The notes under the pieces were generated by a model that worked only from the letters and a program-made list of their open reading frames with translations, was not told the DNA's origin and made no database searches. Shown here piece after piece: positions 16,271 to 25,498 of a stretch of DNA of 64,000 nucleotides. The DNA lies in assembly GCA_016715065.1 (NCBI GenBank), contig JADKBN010000002.1:558001-622000 (forward strand). The letters run 5' to 3'. The translations under genes were made by a program, and so were the position numbers. The stretch's first letter is position 1. The number at the start of each line of letters is the position of its first letter. This DNA comes from Fibrobacterota bacterium. Lineage in GTDB: Bacteria; Fibrobacterota; Fibrobacteria; UBA5070.

Positions 16271-17504
16271 GCGAGTTTGGCTCCGGGGGATGTGCGCCGC
16301 CGCCGTGCTGGCGGGTTGCGCGCGCGTGGTGCCTCCCGCGGGAGGCCCGGAAGATCTAGTTCCACCGCGACTGCTGACCTCCGTTCCCGATTCCGGCGCC
16401 TTGGCCGTTTCCAAGGACGCAGAAATTCGCCTGCGATTTTCCGAATGGGTGGATCCCACCACGGCGCGTTCGGCCATCACGATCGTTCCTTCCGGCACCA
16501 AGGCCCCGGAAATCCGGGTCGATGGCCAGGAGGTGATCGTCAAGTTGCGCGAGCCCTTGGACAGCCCTTCCACCTACGTGGTGCGCATCCAGGCGGGGCT
16601 TTCCGACTGGCGCCGGGCGGCTACCAAGGTGGCCCAGGAAATCCCTTTCTCCACCGGGTCGCGCATCGACTCGGGTCGGGTGGAGGTGCGCATGTGGACG
16701 GGCTCCGACACCTCGGCGCCCGTGCCCGTGAAAGGCCGGCTGGGGGCATGGCCTTTGGACACCTTGGCGCGCAAGGGCCTTTCCAGGTTGCTTCGCCGCA
16801 AGGATTCGCTCCAGTGGCTTTTGCAGGCCCCGATGCCCTACCGTGAACGCCCCTGGCGTTGGACCTGGGCCGACACCGCCTTCGTGGCCGATCTTCGCTT
16901 CCTGCCGGAAGGCTCCTGGCGACTGATCGCCTGGGACGACAAGGACAAAGACAATTTCTGGCGCCCCGGGCAGGAGCCCATCGCGTTTTTGGGCGATGTG
17001 CGCGGCAAGGGCAACCGCTGGAACGAGTCGTTCGTGGCCAAGCTGGCACATGAAGACACCGGTGCGAGCGCGCCCCGCGACACGACCACGGACACCCTGC
17101 GAGCCAAGGACAGCGTCTCGCTGGATTCCCTCGCCCGGGTGTGGGACAAACTTCCGGAGGATTCCGTGGGGACTGCCACGGTTTCCCTGGATTCGCTCCC
17201 CAAGGCGTGGAAAGGCAAGAACGTCCGGTTGCGCGTGTGGCCGGTCTTCCGGCGCGCCCGCCCCAGGACGAGCCCACCCGAAAATCCCGTCCTGCGCTTG
17301 CCACCAGGCCGTTGGAGCGGCGAGATCTGGTTGGATCGCGACCTCGACGGGAAGCCCTTGAGGTCTTCATGGCGTTCGGGTCGGCTGGCCGAACCTTGGT
17401 GCTTCGTTCCTTCCTTCAACCTCGAGCGGCAGGATTCCGTGCGCGTACGCGTGCAGTGCCTGGTCCGCGAGGCGCAGCCAGATACCGGAAAGGTTTCTCC
17501 ATGA
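16263..17504 (+). CDS. lipoprotein with bacterial Ig-like (Big_5) domain
   Basis: A 413-residue lipoprotein. The signal peptide MTRRVWLRGMCAAAVLAGC ends in a lipobox LAGC. An Ig-like domain of the SbsA/Big_5 type follows (SVPDSGALAVSKDAEIRLRFSEWVDP), typical of FCB lipoproteins. The middle region (about 190-250) contains FLPEGSWRLIAWDDKDKDNFW, resembling the beta domain that often follows Big_5. The C-terminal part is rich in Ser, Asp and Arg. ATG at 16263 overlaps the end of lepB by eight bases, and its own stop overlaps the next start. Its role is unknown; outer-membrane or periplasmic scaffolding is a guess. Confidence 0.72.
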   Translation: MTRRVWLRGMCAAAVLAGCARVVPPAGGPEDLVPPRLLTSVPDSGALAVSKDAEIRLRFSEWVDPTTARSAITIVPSGTKAPEIRVDGQEVIVKLREPLDSPSTYVVRIQAGLSDWRRAATKVAQEIPFSTGSRIDSGRVEVRMWTGSDTSAPVPVKGRLGAWPLDTLARKGLSRLLRRKDSLQWLLQAPMPYRERPWRWTWADTAFVADLRFLPEGSWRLIAWDDKDKDNFWRPGQEPIAFLGDVRGKGNRWNESFVAKLAHEDTGASAPRDTTTDTLRAKDSVSLDSLARVWDKLPEDSVGTATVSLDSLPKAWKGKNVRLRVWPVFRRARPRTSPPENPVLRLPPGRWSGEIWLDRDLDGKPLRSSWRSGRLAEPWCFVPSFNLERQDSVRVRVQCLVREAQPDTGKVSP

Positions 17505-20353
17505 GTTTTCGTCCACTGACGGATTTCGTCGCACTGGACCTCGAGACCACCGGTCTTGATTTCGCCACCGAGGAGATCCTCGAACTGGGAGGCGTGGTGT
17601 TCCAGGGGGGAGTGGCGTCCCGCACCTTCTCGGCGGTGCTGCGCACCAACCGGCCGGTCACTTCCTTCATCGAAGCCCTCACCGGGATTTCCCAGGCCCA
17701 GTCCACCGCGGGCCGCGAACCCGTGGAGGCGCTGACGGAATTTGTCGCATTCTGCGGCGATCTCCCCGTGGTGGCGCACAACTCCCACTTCGACCTCAAG
17801 TTCCTGCGCAAAGCCTGGGACGCGGCGGGGATCGTGGAGCCGCAGCGTGCCGTCTTCGATACGCTGCTGGGAGCCCGCATCAGTTGGCCCCATTGGCCCA
17901 GCCACAAGCTGGAAAGCCTGGTGGAGCGACTGGAATTGCCCGTCCAAGGTGCCGCGCATCGCGCACTGGACGACGCCCGCTCGGCGGGAAACCTGTTTTT
18001 GGCCATCCAAGACAGGCTGTCCAGATACGCCGCGCAGGACCCTGCCGTCATCGCTTCGTTGAGTTGGGTGCTGCAAGGCTCGGAAAGCCCTTGGGAAGCC
18101 ATCCTGCCTTGGGACGGCGGCGAAGACGCCCCCGAGCCCGCCTGGCCTGCCGAACCTTCCGAGCCCGTCAAGGCGGGCCCTCCCCGCGAGCACGTCCTGG
18201 AAGTTTCCCAGATCGATCGGGTCTTCTCGAAATCCGGCCCGCTGGCCAAAGGCCGCGCCGATTGGGAGCCCCGTCCCGCCCAAGGACAGATGGCCCGCGA
18301 GATCGCTCAGGCCTTGTCCGAGGAGGCCTTCCTGCTTTGCGAAGCGGGGACCGGCACAGGAAAATCCTTGGCGTATCTGGTTCCGGCCGCGATGTGGGCC
18401 GTGGATGCCCGCGATCGCGTGGTGGTGTCCACCGCCACCAAGACCTTGCAAAACCAGCTGATCGAACGCGAAGCCCCGCTGGTGCGGGAAGTCGTGCCGG
18501 GTGCGCGGGTGGAGGTCCTGAAGGGTCGTTCCAACTACCTGTGCGTGCGCCGATTCGCCGATCACCTGTCCGACCCCCATCGCCTGGATCGAGCCGAGCG
18601 CGAGGCCATCCTCCCGTTGATCGCCTGGGTGCGGTCCACGTCCACCGGCGACATCGAAGAATGCCACGGTTTCGGCCGCGACCGCAACGCCGGCCTGTGG
18701 GGCAAGCTGCAAAGCGACGGCCGTGCGGGCATTCCGCCGCGCCATCCGCTGTTTCGCATTTGTTTCCATCAGCGGGCTCGTCGACGCGCCGAAGCCGCCC
18801 ACGTGCTGGTGGTCAACCACGCCCTGCTTCTGTCCGACCTCGCGCTGGATTTCGCGATCCTGCCCACCTACGAACGCCTGGTGGTGGACGAAGCCCATCA
18901 TCTGGCCGATGTGGCGCATGATCACCTGGGCAGGGCCGTGTCGTTGCCGCGCCTGCGCCGCCTGCTCCACCCGATGGCTGAAAATTCCGACAAGCGCGCC
19001 GGCGTGCTGGGTGCCTTGGCGGCCAACCGCAATCTGCCCATCGAAGCCATCGCCCTGGTGGATTCCGCGCGCGAGGAACTCCTCTCCGCCGACCGTCGCT
19101 TGCACCGCCTGTTCCAAAAATTGGGCGAAAAGGTGGGGCGTCGCGGCGAAGAACAGAAGCTTCGCTTGCGCGAAGGGCTGGCAGCCGAGACGGGTGTGGA
19201 TCCCTCCGCGGCGATGGGCGCTTTCGAGGCGGCCATCAAGTCCATTTCCGAACTGCGCAAGACCCTGTCCGAATGGAAGGAAGGCGAAGAAAAAGGATTC
19301 TTGGCCGACCTCGCTTCCGGTGAAGGCGCCTTGTCCGAATTCCGTCGTGACCTCCAGGTGCTGTGCGACAGTCCGTCCTCCGGCGATGTCCACTGGATCG
19401 AGGACTGGTCCAATCCCATCAAGCTGGTCCTGCGCGGATCGCCGTTGGATCCGGGCATGATCCTGGCCAAGACGCTCTATCCCGCCATGAAGACGGCGGT
19501 GTTCACCTCCGCGACCCTGGCCATCCGCGGTCGCGCGGAGCATCTGGAAATGCGCACGGGCTTGGCGCGGATCGATCGCGAGATCCACCGCGTGCGACAT
19601 CCCTCGCCGTTCAAGCTGCGCGAACAGGCCCGCGTGGTGGCCGCCGGCTGGCTTCCCAAGCCGGGCGAAAAAGGCTGGACCGACGCGCTGGTGCAGACGC
19701 TGCGCGAGGTGGTGCTGCCGTTGGGTCGCCGCTCTCTGGTGCTGTTCACTTCCGAACGAAGCTTGCGCGAGGTGCGCGAAAAGCTCGTGGGAGACTACCG
19801 CTCGGCCGGAAGGCTGCTGCTGGCCCAGGGCGTGGACGGAAACCGCGAAGCCTTGTTGTCGATGTTTCGCCGCACCGAAGGCGCCTGCCTGCTGGGGTCT
19901 GACAGTTTCTGGGAAGGCGTGGATCTTCCCGGCCGCGACCTGGAGCTGGTGGTCATCGCCCGGTTGCCGTTTCCTGTCCCCAGCGACCCGCTGGTTTCCG
20001 CGCGATCGGAAGAGGTGGAGTCGGAAGGGCGTCCGCCGTTCGCGGAGTGCTTCCTGCCCGAGGCGTGGCTCAAGCTGCGCCAGGGGATCGGGCGGCTCCT
20101 GCGCCGCTCGGACGATCGCGGCGCGATCCTGGTGCTGGACAGCCGCGTGGTGCGCGAACGGTACGGCTCGTACCTGGCCGATGCGTGGGATGGCGGACAC
20201 CGCCAGGCAAAGACCTCCGAGCAGGCCCATCGCGAGCTCAAGGAATGGTTCGACGGCCCGTTGGAAGAGACGGCCCAGCCAGCCGAACCCGTCGAGGTTC
20301 TCGATCCGACCATCCCGCCAACGGTGGAGTCGGATCCGAAAGGAGAGGCATGA
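17501..20353 (+). CDS. dinG: exonuclease-DinG family protein
   Basis: A 950-residue fusion of a DnaQ-type 3'-5' exonuclease (residues 1-170; D13 and E15 in LDLETTGL, HNSHFDLKFL, HRALDDA) and a DinG/XPD-family superfamily 2 helicase. Walker A is CEAGTGTGKS, the DEAH box is VVDEAHHLAD, and SDSFWEGVDLPG and GRLLRRSDDRG are motifs V and VI. In FeS-containing DinG the four cluster cysteines lie between motifs Ia and II; here SNYLC, EECHG and RICFHQRAR are the only cysteines and the usual C.G..C pair is absent. A role in DNA repair or R-loop removal is likely, but helicase activity is uncertain. The ATG overlaps the upstream stop by four bases. Confidence 0.88.
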   Translation: MSFRPLTDFVALDLETTGLDFATEEILELGGVVFQGGVASRTFSAVLRTNRPVTSFIEALTGISQAQSTAGREPVEALTEFVAFCGDLPVVAHNSHFDLKFLRKAWDAAGIVEPQRAVFDTLLGARISWPHWPSHKLESLVERLELPVQGAAHRALDDARSAGNLFLAIQDRLSRYAAQDPAVIASLSWVLQGSESPWEAILPWDGGEDAPEPAWPAEPSEPVKAGPPREHVLEVSQIDRVFSKSGPLAKGRADWEPRPAQGQMAREIAQALSEEAFLLCEAGTGTGKSLAYLVPAAMWAVDARDRVVVSTATKTLQNQLIEREAPLVREVVPGARVEVLKGRSNYLCVRRFADHLSDPHRLDRAEREAILPLIAWVRSTSTGDIEECHGFGRDRNAGLWGKLQSDGRAGIPPRHPLFRICFHQRARRRAEAAHVLVVNHALLLSDLALDFAILPTYERLVVDEAHHLADVAHDHLGRAVSLPRLRRLLHPMAENSDKRAGVLGALAANRNLPIEAIALVDSAREELLSADRRLHRLFQKLGEKVGRRGEEQKLRLREGLAAETGVDPSAAMGAFEAAIKSISELRKTLSEWKEGEEKGFLADLASGEGALSEFRRDLQVLCDSPSSGDVHWIEDWSNPIKLVLRGSPLDPGMILAKTLYPAMKTAVFTSATLAIRGRAEHLEMRTGLARIDREIHRVRHPSPFKLREQARVVAAGWLPKPGEKGWTDALVQTLREVVLPLGRRSLVLFTSERSLREVREKLVGDYRSAGRLLLAQGVDGNREALLSMFRRTEGACLLGSDSFWEGVDLPGRDLELVVIARLPFPVPSDPLVSARSEEVESEGRPPFAECFLPEAWLKLRQGIGRLLRRSDDRGAILVLDSRVVRERYGSYLADAWDGGHRQAKTSEQAHRELKEWFDGPLEETAQPAEPVEVLDPTIPPTVESDPKGEA

Positions 20354-20838
20354 TTTTCCGTAGGGTTCCTTGGATCCTGGTCGGGATCTCCCTGGTGCTG
20401 TCCGGATGCTACAGCTTCACCGGATCCGGCTTGCCTTCGGGGCTGCGCACGGTGGAGATCTTCCAGGTGGTCGATCGCACGCGGCAGCCGGAACTGGCCG
20501 ACCGCGCCACCCAGGAGATCGTGGCCGAGTACCGCCGAAACGGGGCTTTGCGCCCGGTGGATCGCGATGGCCAAAGTCGCCTGGATGTTTGGATCGCCAA
20601 CTACAGCCACACCCCCCAGACCTACGATCTTTCCGGCAACGTTTCGCGCTTTCGGGTGATCGTGGCCTTCGAGACCAAATTCGTGGATCTGCGCGACGAA
20701 TCGGTCCTCTACGAGTCCAAGGAGATCGGCGGGGCGTACGATTACGACCCGCTCAAGGAAACCGAGTCCGACGCCAAGATCAAGGCCATGCAGGAAGCCA
20801 TCCGCAAGCTGGTGGCCAACACCGTCAGCGGTTGGTGA
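20350..20838 (+). CDS. lptE: LPS assembly lipoprotein LptE
   Basis: A 162-residue lipoprotein with signal peptide and lipobox (LVLSGCYSF; lipidated C at about 20). The GCYSFTGSGLPSGLRTVEI opening and the later TQEIVAEYRRNGALRPV and YDLSGNVSRFRVIV segments match the LptE family, which plugs the LptD outer-membrane channel that inserts lipopolysaccharide. Its presence implies a didermic cell with LPS. ATG at 20350 overlaps the dinG stop by four bases. dapF follows 41 bases downstream. Confidence 0.85.
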   Translation: MIFRRVPWILVGISLVLSGCYSFTGSGLPSGLRTVEIFQVVDRTRQPELADRATQEIVAEYRRNGALRPVDRDGQSRLDVWIANYSHTPQTYDLSGNVSRFRVIVAFETKFVDLRDESVLYESKEIGGAYDYDPLKETESDAKIKAMQEAIRKLVANTVSGW

Positions 20839-20879
20839 CCCCCGACATTTCCGGTAGTTTGAATCATACGGAGAAGCCA

Positions 20880-21713
20880 ATGGAATTCGTGAAGATGCAC
20901 GGCACGGGCAACGATTACGTCTATGTGGACCTCTGGACCGAGGTGGTGCCGGATCCTGTCCAGTTGGCCATCGATGTTTCCCATCGCCATTTCGCCATCG
21001 GCTCCGACGGGCTCATCCTGGTCGCCCCTCCCACCGAGCCCGGGTTCGCCGGCCGGATGATCATGTACAACGCCGACGGCTCCGAAAGCGGCATGTGCGG
21101 GAACGGCCTGCGTTGCGTGGCCAAATTTCTCTTCGATCGCGGACGCACCGACGGGGCCACGGATTTTCGGTTGCAGACGGGAGCGGGACCGCGCGGGGCC
21201 ACGGTGCACCCGGGCCCGGACGGCAAGGCCCAACGCGTGACGCTTTCCATGGGCGCGCCGTTGCTTGCACCCGAGCAGATTCCCACCACCCTGCCCGCCC
21301 AGGGCGGCGAGTTCGAGCTGGAAGTCGCCGGCCGCAAACTCCGCGGCACGCCGGTGGGAATGGGCAACCCCCACTTCGTGGTCTTCGTGGAAAACACCGA
21401 CACGTTCCCGGTTCACGAACTGGGACCGTTGGTGGAAAACCACCCCGCCTTCCCCAAGCGGGTGAACGCAGAATTTGTCCAAGTGCTGGGGCCGGGGCAT
21501 CTGCGCCAACGCACCTGGGAACGCGGTTCGGGCGAAACCTGGGCTTGCGGTACCGGGGCGAGCGCGGTGTGCGTGGCCAGTCGTCTGCGGGGCCACAGCG
21601 ATGGCAACGTGAAGATCGACCTGTTGGGAGGCACTCTGGAGCTTTCCTGGGATGGCACCGGCGAAGTTCGCATGACCGGCAACGCAGTCGAGGTCTTCCG
21701 CGGCACCTGGTAG
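20880..21713 (+). CDS. dapF: diaminopimelate epimerase
   Basis: DapF converts LL- to meso-diaminopimelate for lysine and peptidoglycan. The 277-residue protein starts MEFVKMHGTGNDYVYVD, the family signature. The two catalytic cysteines are in NADGSESGMCGNGLRC and in WACGTGASA, and GMGNPHFVVF and RTWERGSGET are also conserved, so it should be active. A GGAG ribosome-binding site lies seven bases before the ATG. It is the last gene of the run that starts at lepB. Presence of DapF implies meso-DAP peptidoglycan. Confidence 0.96.
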   Translation: MEFVKMHGTGNDYVYVDLWTEVVPDPVQLAIDVSHRHFAIGSDGLILVAPPTEPGFAGRMIMYNADGSESGMCGNGLRCVAKFLFDRGRTDGATDFRLQTGAGPRGATVHPGPDGKAQRVTLSMGAPLLAPEQIPTTLPAQGGEFELEVAGRKLRGTPVGMGNPHFVVFVENTDTFPVHELGPLVENHPAFPKRVNAEFVQVLGPGHLRQRTWERGSGETWACGTGASAVCVASRLRGHSDGNVKIDLLGGTLELSWDGTGEVRMTGNAVEVFRGTW

Positions 21714-21740
21714 CCTGTTGAGGGAATGGAGAATAGGACG

Positions 21741-21800
21741 CCGTTCGTCCTGAGGAGCGGCGTCGCCGCGTCTCGAAGCTTGCCGAAGGGGGCGGCGGCG
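21741..21800 (+). repeat. dispersed REP-like palindromic element, copy R1
   Basis: The copy contains GTTCGTCCTGAGGAG, an inner GC-rich inverted repeat (CGGCGTCGCCG), then TCTCGAAG and GCTTGCCGAAGGGGGCGGCG. The same blocks appear in R3 inside the U32 gene and, in shorter form, in R2, R5 and R6. The interval 21714-22072 is otherwise free of genes. Confidence 0.75.
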
Positions 21801-21843
21801 TTACGTTGGTCTCTGAAAGTTGGACCTTACGACCCACCGCCCA

Positions 21844-21877
21844 CCCTTCGAGACGCTTCGCTCCTCAGGATGAGCGG
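21844..21877 (-). repeat. dispersed REP-like palindromic element, copy R2 (inverted, short)
   Basis: CCCTTCGAGACG, CTCCTCAGGATGAGCGG is the reverse orientation of the R1 core. With R1 it forms a pair in opposite orientation about 40 bases apart, as REP-type elements often do. It sits between dapF and the operon starting at 22073. Confidence 0.7.
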
Positions 21878-21946
21878 TGTAAATCAGGTGCCTGCCACTT
21901 GTTCAAAGGCACCGAGGTGTTTGGGGCGATTCGCCACAATCACCCA

Positions 21947-21976
21947 TTGACATTGGGGCTGGAAGGATCGGAAAAT
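21947..21976 (+). promoter_or_regulatory. candidate sigma70-type promoter of the six-gene operon
   Basis: TTGACA (perfect -35) is followed after 18 bases by GAAAAT (four of six matches to TATAAT). The first gene starts at 22073, giving a leader of about 90 bases. The same TTGACA-N18-GAAAAT layout occurs at 39352-39381, which raises confidence slightly. Confidence 0.4.
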
Positions 21977-22072
21977 CCGATCATGGACCTCTTGCCTTTG
22001 CGCCATGGCCCGGGTTTCCTTGCTGGCACCGGGATTGCACATGTTGTTCGCGAACAGGGAAAAGGGGTCAAC

Positions 22073-22432
22073 ATGATGTGGATGCTACTCGGTCTGGGGT
22101 CGGCTCTCTCCGCGGGAGCTTCCGTGGAACTTCCCAAGGATTCCACCGAGTCCATCGAGTTCAGCCGCCACCTCCCTCAGGATCTGCGCGAGCGGGTCCT
22201 GAAGGCGCGCACCGAAATGCGGGTTCGCCACGATTCCCTCGCCCAACTCAGCCTTCCCGAACGAGCCCGTTGGCTCGACAGTCTGCGCAACCAAGCCAAG
22301 GTGCAGCGCACGCAGTCGCTGGAAAGACTGACTCCACAAGAACGTGCCCGGGTCGAGGAGCGTTTGCGCGAACTGGAACGCAAGGTCCAACTTCGCAAGC
22401 AAGGCACCTCCAACCCGGGATACCGTCAATGA
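22073..22432 (+). CDS. small secreted helical protein
   Basis: A 119-residue exported protein: signal peptide MMWMLLGLGSALSAGAS followed by a highly charged, almost wholly helical body (LPQDLRERVLKARTEMRVRHDSL; RLTPQERARVEERLRELERKV) that probably forms a coiled coil. The LTPQERA block recalls periplasmic Spy/CpxP-like and DUF3106 proteins, but similarity is too weak to name it. AGGGG before the ATG supports the start. It is the first gene of a six-gene run with overlapping starts and stops. Confidence 0.65.
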   Translation: MMWMLLGLGSALSAGASVELPKDSTESIEFSRHLPQDLRERVLKARTEMRVRHDSLAQLSLPERARWLDSLRNQAKVQRTQSLERLTPQERARVEERLRELERKVQLRKQGTSNPGYRQ

Positions 22433-23244
22433 CCCTTCGGAAGCTATTCATCGCGCTTGGACTGTTCGCCGCCGCCACGACCCAGGCAGCGCGCACCACC
22501 CTTTCGGATCTTGGCTTGTCGGTGTTCGTGCCGGAGGGTTGGTCGTTGAGTTTCCTGACCGCCTCCCAATCCGATACCGAGTCCACACGCATGTATTCGA
22601 TGATTAACATCGCCAACTCGGACAGGGCATCGTTCACGTTCAAGGCATCAAACAATGTCGCCCTTTTGGGAGCTCATTCCTGGACGACTCTCGAGGGGTT
22701 TTCTCAATCCTTGTTTATCCAGGGACTTCCTCTCAGCGAATTATTCATCGATGATTCGGTTAAGCAAGACGGGTTGTTTGCTTGGCGGGTTTATGGACGG
22801 TACGGTGATTTTGACACCGCCGATCTGCCCACGGGTTTCACGGACGAGTACTCACGTTTTTTCGCCTACGGGGACATCGGATGGACGATCGCCTTCGAGG
22901 GTGATACCGCAGACATCGATACCGCAGGTCCCACCTACACGAAGATTCTCGACAGTGTTAAGGTCGATCGCTCCTTCCAAGCATTGCCCCTGAAGGTCAG
23001 GGACGGCTCGCGCCAAGGGGCCTATTCCCGAGTGCGTGTCATGGGAGCGAGTCTGGCGATCGAGGGGCAATCGCTCCCCATCGTCCGGGCGAGCGACCTA
23101 TTGGGCCGGGGCATCCAGGGCGACCTGGTCCAAACCGCCGACGGCTGGTTGTGGACACCCCGATCGCTCCACCATGGCGTGGTCCAGTTGCGGATCCTGG
23201 GGCCGGGTCGCGACGAATCCCTGCGCGCGGTCCTCAGGCCTTGA
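22429..23244 (+). CDS. secreted protein of unknown function
   Basis: A 271-residue exported protein with a clear signal peptide (MTLRKLFIALGLFAAATTQA). The mature part begins LSDLGLSVFVPEGWSL, a pattern seen in secreted proteins with a PsbP/Mog1-like or DUF1795-like fold, then a beta-rich C-terminus (SRVRVMGASLAIEG; GVVQLRILGPGRDESLRAVL) that resembles a small surface-attachment domain. No catalytic motif is visible. The ATG overlaps the upstream stop by four bases and its stop overlaps the next start, so translation is coupled on both sides. Confidence 0.65.
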   Translation: MTLRKLFIALGLFAAATTQAARTTLSDLGLSVFVPEGWSLSFLTASQSDTESTRMYSMINIANSDRASFTFKASNNVALLGAHSWTTLEGFSQSLFIQGLPLSELFIDDSVKQDGLFAWRVYGRYGDFDTADLPTGFTDEYSRFFAYGDIGWTIAFEGDTADIDTAGPTYTKILDSVKVDRSFQALPLKVRDGSRQGAYSRVRVMGASLAIEGQSLPIVRASDLLGRGIQGDLVQTADGWLWTPRSLHHGVVQLRILGPGRDESLRAVLRP

Positions 23245-24836
23245 TCTCGCCCTGGCGCCGCGGCGCCGTCGCCCTCGCCGCCATTCTGGCCGCGAGCGCC
23301 TTAGCCGTCGCATCGCCTGACAAAAAATGTTCCGAAGCGGGCGGCGATGCGATGGCCCGGTTGCGCGCGGGAGATTCCTCCGCGCGCAACATGCTTCGTC
23401 TCGCGCAATCCCTGGAATGCCTGGGGCGTCCGGAGGATGCCCTTGGTGCCTCGTATTTCACTTCCAAGGCCGATACCTCCGGCTGGACGGACCTGCTGAT
23501 CTACCGCGCGTATCTGTTCCGCTCGCTGGGGATGGAGGACCAAGCGATCAAGGTGGAGGCAGAGCTTCCGAATGCTCCACCTGCCAAGGCGGATTCCTGG
23601 ATGTTCGAGTCTCGTCCCCAGGCAGGATTCTCGCTGGGTTGGGTCAATCAAACCGAAAACCCCCGACGCGGTAGTTTATCGGCCCTGTACGACCATTGGA
23701 ACGCCGACGACGGATCCTGGATCGGCTCCGCCGGATCGCAGGGTGTAGGCCAGATGGACACGGTTTTTCTGGAGGGAACCATTTTGCCGGTTTCCGCCTA
23801 CTTGGCTTGGGGTGGTTTTTCCGAGCGATCCTCGATCATGGGCTTCGTTTCGTGGGATGCATCGATCGCTTCCACCCTGGATCGGTGGAGGAGCCAAAGC
23901 TTGTCAGGTTCGCTCCAGTGGGATCGAGAATTCGGCAAGCGGTTGACGATGAGTCTTTCTGGGAACGCCACCCGGACTTGGTATCCGGTGGCCCAGGGGC
24001 CGTTGGTCACGGACGACGATCTATCAGCAGGGCAAACCTCCACCTTGCGAACCGCGCCAGGGAATTTCGCCCTGGGCCATGGGTTGCGCGCCACGCGGCA
24101 GGATGTGGCTTGGACCTTGACAGGGAGCCATACGGTATCGTGGGCACGCGGATTTTTCGGAATCGTCACCCCGTCGGTGGCGGGCACCTTCGCTTGGGGG
24201 AAGGATCCGGTGGTTTCGGAGAGCATCGAAATTCCGGTGGTGATCCTGCGCGCCGAAGGGATCCAGTCCGGGGTGTCGGTGAGCAACGTGACCCTGCAGG
24301 ATACGCTGGGGCGCGCGGTGGGAGAACTCAAACAATCGATCCAGCAGAAGAACCCTCAACCACTGGTGGCCAGGGAAGCACAGTTCGATTTCCCGCTGGC
24401 GAAAAACCAGGATTGGGTCCAGACTGGCGGATCCGTCGGGATCTCGTCCGGGCGCTGGAAAGGGCTGTCCGGCCGGCTGGGCGCTGGGTGGAGCCGGACC
24501 TTCTATCTGCGGGAGCAGGGTGGGGCCAATCTCACGTTGGACGGAATCTACAGCGACACGGCGGGTCATTGGGTGGTCTACCAGGATCCCGCGACCAACG
24601 AGCTGTTCGCGACGCGCAGTTACACTCTCAGTGGACTCGTGCCCCTTTCCTGGACCAAGAGTCGGCGCGACGACACCTGGACATTTTCTGCGGGCTTGAC
24701 ATGGAAGGCTCGGAAATGGCTTTCTTTCCAGGGTACGTGGACGACCTCTCACACCGAATCCAACGTCGAAGCATGGATCGACGGGGCCACCAACACCAGG
24801 GAGACGGTCTCGCTGGGAACGGCCATGTCATGGTGA
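23241..24836 (+). CDS. predicted outer-membrane beta-barrel protein
   Basis: A 531-residue exported protein. The start is TTG at 23241, overlapping the previous stop, and gives a signal peptide (ISPWRRGAVALAAILAASALAVAS). Residues 30-110 hold two helical repeat-like segments (SARNMLRLAQSLECLGRPEDAL; DLLIYRAYLFRSLGMEDQAI). From about 125 onward alternating amphipathic strands predominate (FESRPQAGFSLGWVNQ; LSGSLQWDREFGKRLTMSLSGNATRTW) and the protein ends in an aromatic residue (GTAMSW), as outer-membrane barrels do. It may be the outer-membrane part of the system encoded by this operon. Confidence 0.65.
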   Translation: MISPWRRGAVALAAILAASALAVASPDKKCSEAGGDAMARLRAGDSSARNMLRLAQSLECLGRPEDALGASYFTSKADTSGWTDLLIYRAYLFRSLGMEDQAIKVEAELPNAPPAKADSWMFESRPQAGFSLGWVNQTENPRRGSLSALYDHWNADDGSWIGSAGSQGVGQMDTVFLEGTILPVSAYLAWGGFSERSSIMGFVSWDASIASTLDRWRSQSLSGSLQWDREFGKRLTMSLSGNATRTWYPVAQGPLVTDDDLSAGQTSTLRTAPGNFALGHGLRATRQDVAWTLTGSHTVSWARGFFGIVTPSVAGTFAWGKDPVVSESIEIPVVILRAEGIQSGVSVSNVTLQDTLGRAVGELKQSIQQKNPQPLVAREAQFDFPLAKNQDWVQTGGSVGISSGRWKGLSGRLGAGWSRTFYLREQGGANLTLDGIYSDTAGHWVVYQDPATNELFATRSYTLSGLVPLSWTKSRRDDTWTFSAGLTWKARKWLSFQGTWTTSHTESNVEAWIDGATNTRETVSLGTAMSW

Positions 24837-25498
24837 CGACGGCACGTTTCCTTTTGGTGGCCGTCCTGGCCGCCCTGCTGGCCGCCTGTGTCGACTCCGC
24901 GGAACGTCGCGCCAACGAGGCGCTGGCCCTGGGCGACGGCGAACGCGCTGCCAGCGATTTCGCGAAGGCTCTGGACACGGACCCCACCGACACCGCCCTC
25001 CGCCGAGGTTTGGGCGAGGCGCTGGTCCTGGTGGCCCGCCAGAAGGCCGTCGATGGGGACGATCTTCCCGCCGACTGGTCCAAGGCCGCCCGCGAGCTGG
25101 AGCGTTCCGGCAAGGATTCCTCCGTGACCCCACTGGTCGCGGAGGCATCCCTGGCCTGGGCGCGATCGGTGTTGCGCCGCGGCGACACGGATCTAGCCGT
25201 GGCCGGTCTGGAAGCTCGCTTGGACACTGCCTGGGGATCGCGGCGGGAGCGCAACCTGCTGGCCATCCTGCTGGACCACCGCGGACAGCGCGACAAAGCC
25301 GCCGAACTGTTCCTGGGAAACGCCAAGGAAGATTCCACCGACGCCGACGCCTGGTTCAACCTGGCCATGGTGGAGTGGGCGAGCAAACGACGGATTTTGG
25401 CAACGGAACACCTGTTGCTCGCCGCCAAGCACGCTCCGGACGATCCGGAAATCCTCTTCTGGCTGGGCAAGGTCTCCGACGCGGAGCCCAAGCGGTGA
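24830..25498 (+). CDS. TPR lipoprotein
   Basis: A 222-residue lipoprotein: signal peptide MVTTARFLLVAVLAALLAAC with lipobox LLAAC. The body contains tetratricopeptide-like helix pairs (ANEALALGDGERAASDFAKALDTDP; DAWFNLAMVEWASKRRILATEHLLLAAKHAPDDPEILFWLG). It probably scaffolds other envelope proteins of the same operon. The start overlaps the upstream barrel gene by seven bases; GTG at 24833 is an alternative. The stop overlaps the kinase start. Confidence 0.78.
   Translation: MVTTARFLLVAVLAALLAACVDSAERRANEALALGDGERAASDFAKALDTDPTDTALRRGLGEALVLVARQKAVDGDDLPADWSKAARELERSGKDSSVTPLVAEASLAWARSVLRRGDTDLAVAGLEARLDTAWGSRRERNLLAILLDHRGQRDKAAELFLGNAKEDSTDADAWFNLAMVEWASKRRILATEHLLLAAKHAPDDPEILFWLGKVSDAEPKR

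Noticed and set aside
16838..20230. A 1130-residue open frame on the minus strand across dinG and its neighbour
   Set aside because: It lies fully antisense to conserved domains of DinG and has the Gly/Arg/His-rich composition expected of an antisense frame in GC-rich DNA.
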